NCBI GenBank assembly: GCA_052388025.1
Contig: JBQTIP010000206.1
Location: 1 to 13,467, forward strand
Direction: 5' to 3'
DNA from: JBQTIP01 sp052388025
GTDB taxonomy: Bacteria > Actinomycetota > UBA4738 > HRBIN12
DNA length: 13,467 nucleotides
Below are positions 6,388 to 13,467 of the stretch, in pieces. Numbering within the stretch: the stretch's first letter is position 1; the number at the start of each line of letters is the position of its first letter. The notes below the pieces were generated by a model. That model saw nothing but the letters and a program-made list of their open reading frames with translations, had not been told where the DNA came from and ran no database searches. The position numbers and the translations under genes are program-made.

Positions 6388-7671
6388 ATGAAGATCATGA
6401 CCCTGAACTGTGGCAGTTCCTCCGTCAAGTACAGCGTCTGGGAGATGCCTGGTTCCAGGCCACTTTGCCAGGGGATCGTGGACCGGGTCACCATCGGCTC
6501 AAGTTCTATCTGGCACAGGGTGGCCGGCGCAGGCGAGGTCCGGATGGAGCACGACTGCCCTACTCACGACGTGGCGATCCGGTTGATCTTCGACACGTTG
6601 ACCGACGAGGGCCACGGTGTCGTCCGTGACCTCTCCGAGATCGACTCGGTTGCCCATCGAGTGGTTCACGGTGGCGACCGGTACACGCATTCGGTCCTGA
6701 TCGATGACGAGGTGATCCGGGCGATCGAGGACTTCGCGGTGCTGGCTCCGTTGCACAACCCGAAGAACCTCATAGGCATCCGGTACGCCGTGGAAGAGAT
6801 GCGTGAGATTCCTCACACGGCGTCATGGGACACGGCCTTCTCGGCCGCCTTCATGCCGTTGCACACGAGCGTCTATGCCATCCCGTACGAGTACTACAGC
6901 GACTACGGGGTTCGTCGCTATGGGTATCAAGGGCTCTCGCATCTGTACGTCACGAAGAGGGCAGCAGCCCTGATGGCGAAGAGGAGCTCAGAGGTCAACT
7001 TGGTTAGCCTGCACATCGGAAACGGCTCCACTGCCACGGCGGTCAAGAACGGGGTCGCCTTCGATCAGAGCCTGGGCTTCTCCACCTGCGGTGAGGGACT
7101 GGTGATGGGCACTCGCTGCGGAGATCTCGATCCGATCGTGCCGCTGTTCCTGATGCAGCATGCGGGCCTGACCCTCGAGCAGGCGGCGGAGATGCTGTAT
7201 CGACGAAGCGGGATCTTCGGACTCTCGGGCCACGTCGACCGGAGGGATCTCATCGAAGCCGCTTCCCGGGGAGACGAACGGTCGCAGCTGGCGCTCGAAG
7301 TCGAGTGCTATCGGTTGAAGAAGTACATCGGAGCGTACGCTGCCGCCGTCGGGGGCGTGGATGCTGTGGTCTTCACCGCAGGAGTCGGGGAGAGTTCTGC
7401 GCTCCACCGCGAGAAGAGCTGTGAGGGCCTCGGATTCCTTGGGATACGCCTGGACGAGGAGAGGAACGCCACCGCGGTCGGGAGGGGTGGGGAGACGGAG
7501 ATCAGCACACCGGATTCCGAGGTGAAGGTCTTCGTGATTCCTACAGATGAAGAGCTGGTCATGGTCGAGGACGCTCACGCGATCTTCGAGGGTAGGTTCA
7601 AGGTACACACGGAATTCGAGTACTCCTTCGAGAAGCCAGACTTCGTTCCCTCATACCTGAGGTTCGAGTGA
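6388..7671 (+). CDS. Acetate kinase family (acetokinase) protein with altered substrate pocket
   Basis: This 427-aa ASKHA-fold acyl kinase would make ATP from an acyl phosphate, or the reverse. AckA motifs are NCGSSSVKY (7-15), HRVVHGGD (90-97), PLHNPKN (121-127), DTAF (148-151), HIGNGST (209-215), MGTRCGDLDP (240-249), FTAGVGES (329-336) and PTDEEL (385-390). Catalytic Arg91, Asp148, Arg243 and the Mg2+ glutamate E388 are present. In Methanosarcina AckA, Phe179-His180 lie in YGFHGTSH and Pro232 lines the methyl pocket; here the segment is YGYQGLSH (Tyr180, Gln181) and Pro232 falls in a rearranged GFSTCGEG stretch. The C-terminus runs about 27 residues past the usual end. I chose the ATG at 6388, two bases after the LLM stop, because the sequence starts exactly at the AckA N-terminus. 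Acetate, propionate or carbamate are possible substrates. Confidence 0.88.
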   Translation: MKIMTLNCGSSSVKYSVWEMPGSRPLCQGIVDRVTIGSSSIWHRVAGAGEVRMEHDCPTHDVAIRLIFDTLTDEGHGVVRDLSEIDSVAHRVVHGGDRYTHSVLIDDEVIRAIEDFAVLAPLHNPKNLIGIRYAVEEMREIPHTASWDTAFSAAFMPLHTSVYAIPYEYYSDYGVRRYGYQGLSHLYVTKRAAALMAKRSSEVNLVSLHIGNGSTATAVKNGVAFDQSLGFSTCGEGLVMGTRCGDLDPIVPLFLMQHAGLTLEQAAEMLYRRSGIFGLSGHVDRRDLIEAASRGDERSQLALEVECYRLKKYIGAYAAAVGGVDAVVFTAGVGESSALHREKSCEGLGFLGIRLDEERNATAVGRGGETEISTPDSEVKVFVIPTDEELVMVEDAHAIFEGRFKVHTEFEYSFEKPDFVPSYLRFE

Positions 7672-7727
7672 GCGATGCCGAGATGGGGCCTGCGCGGGCG
7701 AGCCAACCGGGCCTGGCTATCAGATAC

Positions 7728-7733
7728 GGGAGG
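7728..7733 (+). promoter_or_regulatory. Ribosome binding site for the GTG start of the SsnA-like gene
   Basis: GGGAGG stands five bases before GTG 7739, which begins the typical first beta strand of the amidohydrolase. Confidence 0.7.
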
Positions 7734-7738
7734 TCGAG

Positions 7739-9106
7739 GTGCTCATCACGAATGCGCGCGTGATCACGTGGGGCAGGCCCAACCGGATCCTCGACGATCA
7801 GGCCCTGTACATCTCCAATGGGAAGATCGTCGACATGGCCGCGTCCCGGGAGCTCCTTGAACACCATCCGAAGGAGGAGCGCCTGGACGCCCGGGGTCAG
7901 TTCGTCATGCCGGGGAACATCAACGCTCACGGCCACTTCTACAGCGCCCTGGTCCGGGGCATGAGCGTGCCCGGCGAGCAGCCCTTCAGCCTGCCTACCA
8001 TCCTGCAGAAGCTCTGGTGGCCGTTCGACAAGGCGCTGCGCGAGGAGGATGTGCGCTACTCGGTGCTGGTCACGCTGATCGACGCCATCAAACATGGCAC
8101 CACGACCATGTTCGATCACCACTCCTCCCCCAATTTCATCGACGGCGCGCTGGACGTCATCGCCGACGCGGTTGACGCGGCCGGTGTCCGCGCCGTCTTG
8201 TGCTTCGAGGTCACGGATCGCGATGGCGAGGATCGCGCGAGGGAGGGGATCGAGGAGAACGCCCGGTTCATCCGTCGTTGCGGCGGATCGAAGGTGGCCG
8301 AGGGCCGGATCGGGGCCAACTTCGGCATGCATGCCTGCATGACGATCTCGGAGGAGACGCTGGGCATGGTCCGAGAGGCTGCCCCCGCGGATGCGGGGTT
8401 CCACGTGCATGTGGCCGAGCACGAGTACGATGAGTATCGCAGCCTGGCCATGGCCGGCACGCGCTCGGTCGATCGCCTCCACAACCACGGCCTGTTGAAC
8501 GACCGGACGATCGCCGCCCACGGGATCCACCTCGATGCCCGCGAGATCGAGTTGCTGGCGGAGACCGGCGCTTGGGTCAGCCATCAACCACGGAACAACA
8601 TGAACGCCGTTGACGGCATCGCCGATGTCGAGTCGTATCTCCGGGCCGGCGTGGGCGTCTGCATCGGGAACGACGGCCTGTCGTACACGATGTGGAAGGA
8701 ATGGGAGTTCGCATACATGGCACAGAAGATCAAGTACCGGGACGCACGCCGAATGCCAGCAGATCGGCTCGTGCAGATGGCCGTGTACAACAACGCCGCC
8801 CTGGCATCCAAGTACTACACGCAAGGACCGCTGGGAACGATCGGGCCCGGAGCCCTCGCGGACCTGATCTTCGTCGACTACCAACCCACGACGCCGCTCT
8901 CGGAAGAGAATCTCCCTTGGCACATCGTCTTCGGGTTCAACGAATCGATGGTGACCACGACCATCGTGGACGGGAAGCTGCTCATGCGCGATCGTGTCCT
9001 GCTTACGCTTGACGAGGAGGTGATCACCGCTCGCTCGAGGGAGCTGGCACCCGCCCTGTGGAAGCGTTACGAAGAGCTCGTCCCCGGGGATCCGATTCTG
9101 GGGTGA
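7739..9106 (+). CDS. ssnA: SsnA-type amidohydrolase (putative aminohydrolase)
   Basis: This 455-aa metal-dependent hydrolase of the cytosine-deaminase/chlorohydrolase superfamily resembles E. coli SsnA along its whole length. Shared segments include VMPGNINAHGHFYSALVRG (56-74), LWWPFDKAL (92-100), DHHSSPNFIDGAL (126-138), the CFEVTDRDG stretch (155-163), SHQPRNNMN (281-289) and GHIAFG-like HIVFGF (395-400). Expected metal ligands are H64 and H66 (HGH), H222/H224 in HVHVAE, H261 in AAHGIH and D312 in GNDGL. SsnA occurs in bacterial purine-degradation clusters beside ygfK, xdhD and ygeW; its exact reaction is uncertain, with deamination or ring hydrolysis likely. It begins at GTG with a good ribosome binding site, 67 bp after the kinase, with no promoter visible between them. 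Cytoplasmic, no signal peptide. Confidence 0.88.
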   Translation: MLITNARVITWGRPNRILDDQALYISNGKIVDMAASRELLEHHPKEERLDARGQFVMPGNINAHGHFYSALVRGMSVPGEQPFSLPTILQKLWWPFDKALREEDVRYSVLVTLIDAIKHGTTTMFDHHSSPNFIDGALDVIADAVDAAGVRAVLCFEVTDRDGEDRAREGIEENARFIRRCGGSKVAEGRIGANFGMHACMTISEETLGMVREAAPADAGFHVHVAEHEYDEYRSLAMAGTRSVDRLHNHGLLNDRTIAAHGIHLDAREIELLAETGAWVSHQPRNNMNAVDGIADVESYLRAGVGVCIGNDGLSYTMWKEWEFAYMAQKIKYRDARRMPADRLVQMAVYNNAALASKYYTQGPLGTIGPGALADLIFVDYQPTTPLSEENLPWHIVFGFNESMVTTTIVDGKLLMRDRVLLTLDEEVITARSRELAPALWKRYEELVPGDPILG

Positions 9107-9165
9107 TCAAGGACCTCACCGCGGCGTACCCGCGAGCCCAAGCATCGATCCTACGACTGGCCTTC

Positions 9166-9173
9166 GAAGGAGG
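9166..9173 (+). promoter_or_regulatory. Ribosome binding site that fixes the guanine deaminase start
   Basis: GAAGGAGG is followed after five bases by ATG 9179. The upstream GTG at 9173 overlaps this site and so is unlikely to be used. Confidence 0.7.
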
Positions 9174-9178
9174 TGCCG

Positions 9179-10591
9179 ATGGACCAGATCGGCGTGGCAG
9201 CGCCGGGTGTCCCGACGCAGCCACCGTTCACGCTGAAGGCCCGGGTGCTCAGCCCGCTTCGGTCGGGTGACCTCCTGGACGAGGCCGACGGTGTGGTGGT
9301 CGTCGATGCGAGCGGCCGTATCTCCCGGGCGGGCCGGGCGTCTGACCTGCCGCGAGCGGCGACGGCGGGCAGGGTCGTCGATGTCCGTCCGCTGCTTCTT
9401 CTCCCGGGACTGATCGACATGCATGCGCACCTGCCTCAGCTGCCGATCTCGGGTGTCGGCTTCGGCGTGGGGCTACTCGATTGGCTGGGCGACCTCATGC
9501 ACCCGATCGAGCGGGGCTTCGACGAGGAAGCGAGCCGGCGGCTTTCTCCCTGCTACTTTCGGGAGTTAGGGGCGGCCGGGACCACCACCGCCTGCCTGTA
9601 TTCGAGCGTCGATGCCGGGGCCACGAACGAGGCCTTCGCCGCGGCGGAGACGCACGGGATGAGAGTCGTCATGGGCCAGCCGCTCATGGACCGGGGCCGG
9701 TACGACGGCGACATCCCCGACGACAAGGTGACCGACGTGCGGCTGAACGAGGCCGTGGAGACATGCGCTCGCTGGAACGGCCGGGACGACGGACGCATCC
9801 TCTACGCCTTCACTCCTCGGTGGGCCCTTCATTGCTCAAGGGAGATGATGCGCGAGTCGGCACACCTCGCGAAGCAGATGGATGCCTACTGGCAGACCCA
9901 CATCGCCGAGGACCCGGACGAAGTCGGGCAGGTCGTCGAGGAGTTCCCCGAGGCTAAGGATTTCCTGGATGTCTACGACCGCGCCGGTGGCCTGGGTCCG
10001 CGGACCGTCCTCGCGCACGCTGTGCACGTGAACGACCGGGAGCTCCAACGGATCCGGGAGAGCGGCAGCAGCATCGCTCACTGTCCGTCGAACGTGTGGC
10101 TCGGTGGTGGGATGATGCGGCTCGCCCACTACCGCAAGATCGGACTCAAGGTGGGACTCGGTAGCGACGTGGGCGGAAGCGTCGGACTCTCCCTCTTCGT
10201 CGCGATGCAGATCGGAGCGATGAGCCAGAACGCGCGTCGCGTGCTCCTGGGAGATGCCGAAGGCGACGCGCGTGGCCGGCTTCAACCCCTCGACTGGCTG
10301 GGGATCGCCTCGCTCGACGGGGCTCGCTGCTTGGGCCTCGACGACCGCATCGGTTCCATCGAGAGAGGCAAAGAGGCCGACATGATACTCGTGGACCCAG
10401 CCCTCACGTCGCCGGTGCGGGGCGAGCCGATCGCGGACTTCGACCTGGCGGCCTACCTCATGGGCCGACTGATCTTCCGCGCGCATCCTCAGATGGTTCG
10501 CGCGGCCTGGGTCCGCGGGCGCCGGCTTCCGGGACCTGCGGGCTGGGACCCACCTGATCCTCCGTCGAAAGCGGGAGCTGACACAAGATGA
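9179..10591 (+). CDS. guaD: Guanine deaminase family amidohydrolase
   Basis: Guanine deaminase converts guanine to xanthine and ammonia, which would feed the neighbouring Mo-hydroxylase. The 470-aa protein shows the GuaD signature PGLIDMHAHLPQLPISG (76-92) with metal ligands H82 and H84. It also has substrate-arginine motif FTPRWALHCS (211-220, R214), QTHIAED (239-245, H241), LAHAVHV (278-284, H280), GSDVGGS (328-334, D330) and the C-terminal GKEADMILVD (397-406). One oddity is the strand that usually reads HCPTSN: here it is HCPSN (301-305), one residue short. The start at ATG 9179 is chosen on the ribosome binding site. Its stop overlaps an ATG by three bases (ATGA at 10588). A related aminopurine or 8-oxoguanine substrate cannot be excluded. 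Confidence 0.85.
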   Translation: MDQIGVAAPGVPTQPPFTLKARVLSPLRSGDLLDEADGVVVVDASGRISRAGRASDLPRAATAGRVVDVRPLLLLPGLIDMHAHLPQLPISGVGFGVGLLDWLGDLMHPIERGFDEEASRRLSPCYFRELGAAGTTTACLYSSVDAGATNEAFAAAETHGMRVVMGQPLMDRGRYDGDIPDDKVTDVRLNEAVETCARWNGRDDGRILYAFTPRWALHCSREMMRESAHLAKQMDAYWQTHIAEDPDEVGQVVEEFPEAKDFLDVYDRAGGLGPRTVLAHAVHVNDRELQRIRESGSSIAHCPSNVWLGGGMMRLAHYRKIGLKVGLGSDVGGSVGLSLFVAMQIGAMSQNARRVLLGDAEGDARGRLQPLDWLGIASLDGARCLGLDDRIGSIERGKEADMILVDPALTSPVRGEPIADFDLAAYLMGRLIFRAHPQMVRAAWVRGRRLPGPAGWDPPDPPSKAGADTR

Positions 10592-10610
10592 ACCAGGCAA
10601 CGAGTCATCC

Positions 10611-12995
10611 GTGGGTGTAAGGACTCCGGAACGGATCCATGAGGGCGTCGGGGAGAACGCGCGCCGGATCGACGGCATACCGAAGGTTAGGGGATCCTTC
10701 GCCTACAGCGGAGATCTGTGGGCTGAGGGGATGCTGTGGGGAAACACGCTCCGCAGTCCCCATCCTCACGCACGGATCTGCTCGATCGACATCTCGAAGG
10801 CCCTGGCAAGTCCCGGAGTGCACGCCGTCCTGCTCGCCGACGACGTTCCGGGGCAGAGGACGTTCGGGATCGAGTTCCCGGACCAACCCGTCCTTGCCTC
10901 GGATGTGGTTCGTCATATCGGAGAGCCCGTCGCGATCGTCGCGGCCGAACATCCGGAGCTAGCCCGTCGTGCCGCTGGCAAGATCCGGGTTGGGTACGAG
11001 GCGCTCCCCGCGGTCACTGACATGGAGGAGGCCCTGAGGTCGGACGCTCCGAAGGTGCAGGAGTTCGGGAACGTCATCCGGCACATCCGGATCCAGCATG
11101 GCGACCCGGATGCGAGGGCGGATGTCTGGGTCGAAGGCTACTACGAGACGGGCATGCAGGATCAAGCTCCCCTGGGCCCGGAATCCGGGCTCGCGATCCC
11201 CTCGGAAGATGGTGGCGTCGATCTCTATGTTGCCACTCAGTGGGTCCACATCGACCGCAAGCAGTTGGCTCCCTGCCTCGATCTACCTGAAGAGAAGGTG
11301 CGGGTTCACCTCGCCGGTGTCGGTGGAGCCTTCGGGGCGAGGGAGGACGCCAGCATCCAGATCCACGCATGCCTGTTGGCGCTGCACACCGGCCGACCCG
11401 TGAAGATGTCCTACGATCGCGAGGAGTCGTTCTTGAGTCACGTGCACCGGCACCCCTCGAGGATCTGGCTGCGACACGGTGCTACGAAGGACGGGCGGTT
11501 GGTCGCAGTGCGTGCTCGCCTACTGCTCGACGGTGGCGCCTACACCTCTACCTCGCCCGCGGTCCTCGTCGTTGCGTCTACCTTCGCGGCAGGTCCCTAC
11601 GAGGTCCCGAACGCCCTCATCGAGGGCACGGCGGTGTACACGAACAACCCGCCGTCCGGAGCCATGCGTGGATTCGGGGCGGTGCAGGCCTGTTTTGCCT
11701 ACGAGGCCCAGATGGACAGGCTCGCGAGAGCCCTTGACACGGATCCGATGGAGCTCCGCACGAGGAACGCGCTCTCCACCGGATCCGTGATGCCCACGGG
11801 CCAGGTGATCAAGGGAACCGCGCCGGTGGCAGAGGTCATCAGGCAGTGCGCCTCCATGCCGCTGCCCGAGCCGGAGCCTCTTGCTGCCCGTGACCGGATC
11901 ACCCTGCCGGGAGGGGCCGGCAATGTGGGACGCGGCGAAAGTCTGAAGAGGGGCGTGGGGTTCGCCGTCGGATTCAAGAACATGTCCTACAGCGCTGGGG
12001 CGGATGACTACTGCGAGGCAACCGTTTCGCTGATCCCATCGCCGAACGGGCCGTTGGCGGAGGTGAGTTGCGCCGCTTCCGAAGTCGGGCAGGGAATCTA
12101 CACGGTCCTGTGTCAGGTCGCCCGGACGGAGCTCGGGGTGCATCACGTCGTCGTGCACACCCCAGACACCACCATGGGATCGGCTGGGCCCAGCTCGGCC
12201 TCGCGGCTGACGATGATGGCGGGCGGGGCCGTCCAGCTCGCCTGCGCGGCCGTCCGTGAGCAGCTGTTCGAGCAGGTCCGGTCTCAGATCGGGCCATCCC
12301 TCCAGGATGCCGATCTTTCCCTCGACGGGGGATCGATCCTCGCGGACGCCGCACCCATCGGCTCGATCGATGAGTTCCTTGGGAGTGAGATCCGCGCGAC
12401 GCGCGTGCACCATCACCGGCGGACGGAACCATTGGACGCCGAAGGACAGGGCGAAGTGCACGTGGCTCTCGCGTTCGCTGCGCAGTGTGCCGTCGTGGAG
12501 GTCGACGACGAGCTTGGCCTGGTGCGAGTGGTCCAGATCGCGGCCGTGCAGGACGTGGGGCGGGCGATCAATCCGCAGATGCTCCAGGGGCAGATCGAGG
12601 GTGGGACGGCACAGGGCCTCGGACTCGCCCTCCTCGAGGAGCTTCAGCTCGAAGGGGGGCGGATCCTGAACCCGTCGTTCACCGACTACCTCATCCCCAC
12701 GATCCTGGACATGCCACCGGTCATCTCAGAGCTCGTGGAAGAACCGGAACCCGGACTGCCCTTCGGCGCGAAGGGAGCGGCCGAGCACTCAACGATCGTC
12801 TCGGCAGCCGCGATCGCTGCGGCTCTCCGGAACGCGACAGGTCGGGAACTCAATCGCATCCCAGTGCGGCCGGAAGACCTGATAGGGATCGCGCCTCCGG
12901 TCGAGTCGTTCGGTCCTCCGCCGTCGCCGAGCGTGCCTGGGCCGAAGTCGATCCCCGAGTACGTGGGGCTGAAGAGCCATAGGGAGGTTCCCTGA
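10611..12995 (+). CDS. Xanthine dehydrogenase family molybdopterin-binding (large) subunit, copy 2
   Basis: This 794-aa Mo-pterin subunit is paralogous to the one at 56-2443, about 70% identical by eye over the N-terminal half and colinear throughout. It shows DGIPKVRG (21-28), GGAFGARED (238-246), MRGFGAVQ (352-359), EVGQG (491-495) and catalytic glutamate E725. Several active-site neighbours differ from copy 1: GAVQ instead of GAPQ, and KGAAEHS instead of KGAGEPS, so Pro after the catalytic Glu becomes His. A shift in substrate range is likely. No FAD or 2Fe-2S partner follows in this arm, so it may borrow those encoded at 2453-3828. I use the GTG at 10611, whose N-terminus matches copy 1 in length. 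There is no good ribosome binding site, and an out-of-frame ATG at 10588 overlaps the guaD stop. Confidence 0.92.
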   Translation: MGVRTPERIHEGVGENARRIDGIPKVRGSFAYSGDLWAEGMLWGNTLRSPHPHARICSIDISKALASPGVHAVLLADDVPGQRTFGIEFPDQPVLASDVVRHIGEPVAIVAAEHPELARRAAGKIRVGYEALPAVTDMEEALRSDAPKVQEFGNVIRHIRIQHGDPDARADVWVEGYYETGMQDQAPLGPESGLAIPSEDGGVDLYVATQWVHIDRKQLAPCLDLPEEKVRVHLAGVGGAFGAREDASIQIHACLLALHTGRPVKMSYDREESFLSHVHRHPSRIWLRHGATKDGRLVAVRARLLLDGGAYTSTSPAVLVVASTFAAGPYEVPNALIEGTAVYTNNPPSGAMRGFGAVQACFAYEAQMDRLARALDTDPMELRTRNALSTGSVMPTGQVIKGTAPVAEVIRQCASMPLPEPEPLAARDRITLPGGAGNVGRGESLKRGVGFAVGFKNMSYSAGADDYCEATVSLIPSPNGPLAEVSCAASEVGQGIYTVLCQVARTELGVHHVVVHTPDTTMGSAGPSSASRLTMMAGGAVQLACAAVREQLFEQVRSQIGPSLQDADLSLDGGSILADAAPIGSIDEFLGSEIRATRVHHHRRTEPLDAEGQGEVHVALAFAAQCAVVEVDDELGLVRVVQIAAVQDVGRAINPQMLQGQIEGGTAQGLGLALLEELQLEGGRILNPSFTDYLIPTILDMPPVISELVEEPEPGLPFGAKGAAEHSTIVSAAAIAAALRNATGRELNRIPVRPEDLIGIAPPVESFGPPPSPSVPGPKSIPEYVGLKSHREVP

Positions 12996-12997
12996 CA

Positions 12998-13013
12998 CCG
13001 CCTGAGGAGGCGG
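12998..13013 (+). terminator. Possible hairpin terminator after the second large subunit
   Basis: CCGCCT and AGGCGG form a perfect 6-bp GC stem with a GAGG loop, two bases after the stop codon. A G-rich tract rather than a T-tract follows, so classic intrinsic termination is doubtful. It may be an mRNA-stabilising hairpin. Confidence 0.3.
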
Positions 13014-13100
13014 CCGGGGGGTTCATTCGCGCAGAGCTGGCTCCTTGACGCTCCGCGACAGGGCCGTCCAATTAGCCGACCGCTTGAGGGGAGGACGAGG

Positions 13101-13467
13101 GTGGGGGATCGGGTGCTGATCAGGGGCGGGATCGTGCTGCCCATGGAGGGAAAGAAGATCGTCCACGATCCTGGCTCGATCCTCGTGGACGGAGCCGAGA
13201 TCGTCGCGGTGGGCCCGGTCGAGGAGGTGGACGCGCTCGCCGGCGATGCGAAGACGCCCATCGCACGGCGGCCGAGGGCAGGGTGCGACCCTGGGTGGGC
13301 CTGGAGCACCACTTCGACTGCACCCCCGAAGCCTTCCGGGAGGCGGCTCGCATGGCCGAGGAGTTCGGCACCGGGCTTCACACGCGCTCCTCGTGGTCTC
13401 GGGTCGCGGGCACGATGTCGACCGCGTGTGGGTCGACGGGCGACCGATCGTCGACAGCGGGCGGGTC
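13101..13467 (+). pseudogene. Collapsed amidohydrolase: fragments of N-terminus, middle and C-terminus in three frames
   Basis: A good ribosome binding site (GAGGGGAGG, 13086-13094) precedes GTG 13101, which opens a normal amidohydrolase N-terminus: VLIRGGIVLPMEGKKIV, then SILVDGAEIVAVGPVEEVDA (to about 13250). The HxH metal motif that should follow is absent. From about 13271, in another frame, comes a mid-domain piece (GRVRPWVGLEHHFDCTPEAF, then MAEEFGTGLHT, ending near 13380) that stops just where a His-rich metal strand would begin. From 13381, in the third frame, comes a typical C-terminus (ALLVVSGRGHDVDRVWVDG, then RPIVDSGRV), cut by the window edge. A family member needs about 450 codons; here about 120 remain and no frame encodes the active site. 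Decay by internal deletions or an assembly collapse near a contig end would both explain it. The ancestral enzyme looks like a chlorohydrolase/deaminase of the SsnA superfamily. Confidence 0.7.

Noticed and set aside
7675..7860. 61-codon ORF starting four bases after the kinase stop
   Set aside because: It overlaps ssnA by more than 120 bases in another frame and its composition is that of a high-GC shadow frame.
13045..13074. TTGACG as a promoter for the broken amidohydrolase
   Set aside because: No acceptable -10 box lies 16-18 bp downstream.

Overview
The window is a high-GC (roughly 65% by eye), gene-dense bacterial locus. It reads as a catabolic island for purines or related nitrogen heterocycles. 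The taxon cannot be fixed from the sequence. High GC, many GTG starts and an F420-type (LLM) oxidoreductase point loosely towards Actinomycetota, Chloroflexota or similar lineages. There are no RNA genes, insertion sequences, CRISPR arrays or phage genes.

Left arm, minus strand, 56-3828: a complete three-subunit molybdenum hydroxylase operon of the xanthine dehydrogenase family, transcribed FAD subunit, then 2Fe-2S subunit, then molybdopterin subunit. A gene-free control region of about 520 bp (3829-4352) follows. It carries a good sigma70-type promoter in each direction and several palindromes.

Right arm, plus strand, 4353 to the window end: an aspartate-carbamoyltransferase-like protein, an LLM-class flavin/F420 oxidoreductase, an acetate-kinase-family protein, an SsnA-type amidohydrolase, a guanine-deaminase-type amidohydrolase, and a second xanthine-dehydrogenase-type molybdopterin subunit about 70% identical to the first by eye. 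At the right edge lie the collapsed remains of a third amidohydrolase, with fragments in three reading frames.

How the genes may work together (inference): GuaD and SsnA-type deaminases feed oxidised purines to the Mo-hydroxylase, and a ureido or carbamoyl intermediate is later released. The carbamoyltransferase could cleave it phosphorolytically to carbamoyl phosphate, and the acetokinase-family enzyme could recover ATP. The gene set resembles the E. coli ygeW-ssnA-ygfM-xdhD-guaD region, but no carbamate kinase of the YqeA/ArcC type is present here. The carbamoyltransferase has lost the residues that bind aspartate, and the kinase has changed the residues around acetate. The pair may therefore be a previously undescribed carbamoyl- or acyl-phosphate module. 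No transporter, hydantoinase, YgfK-like protein or regulator gene is inside the window.
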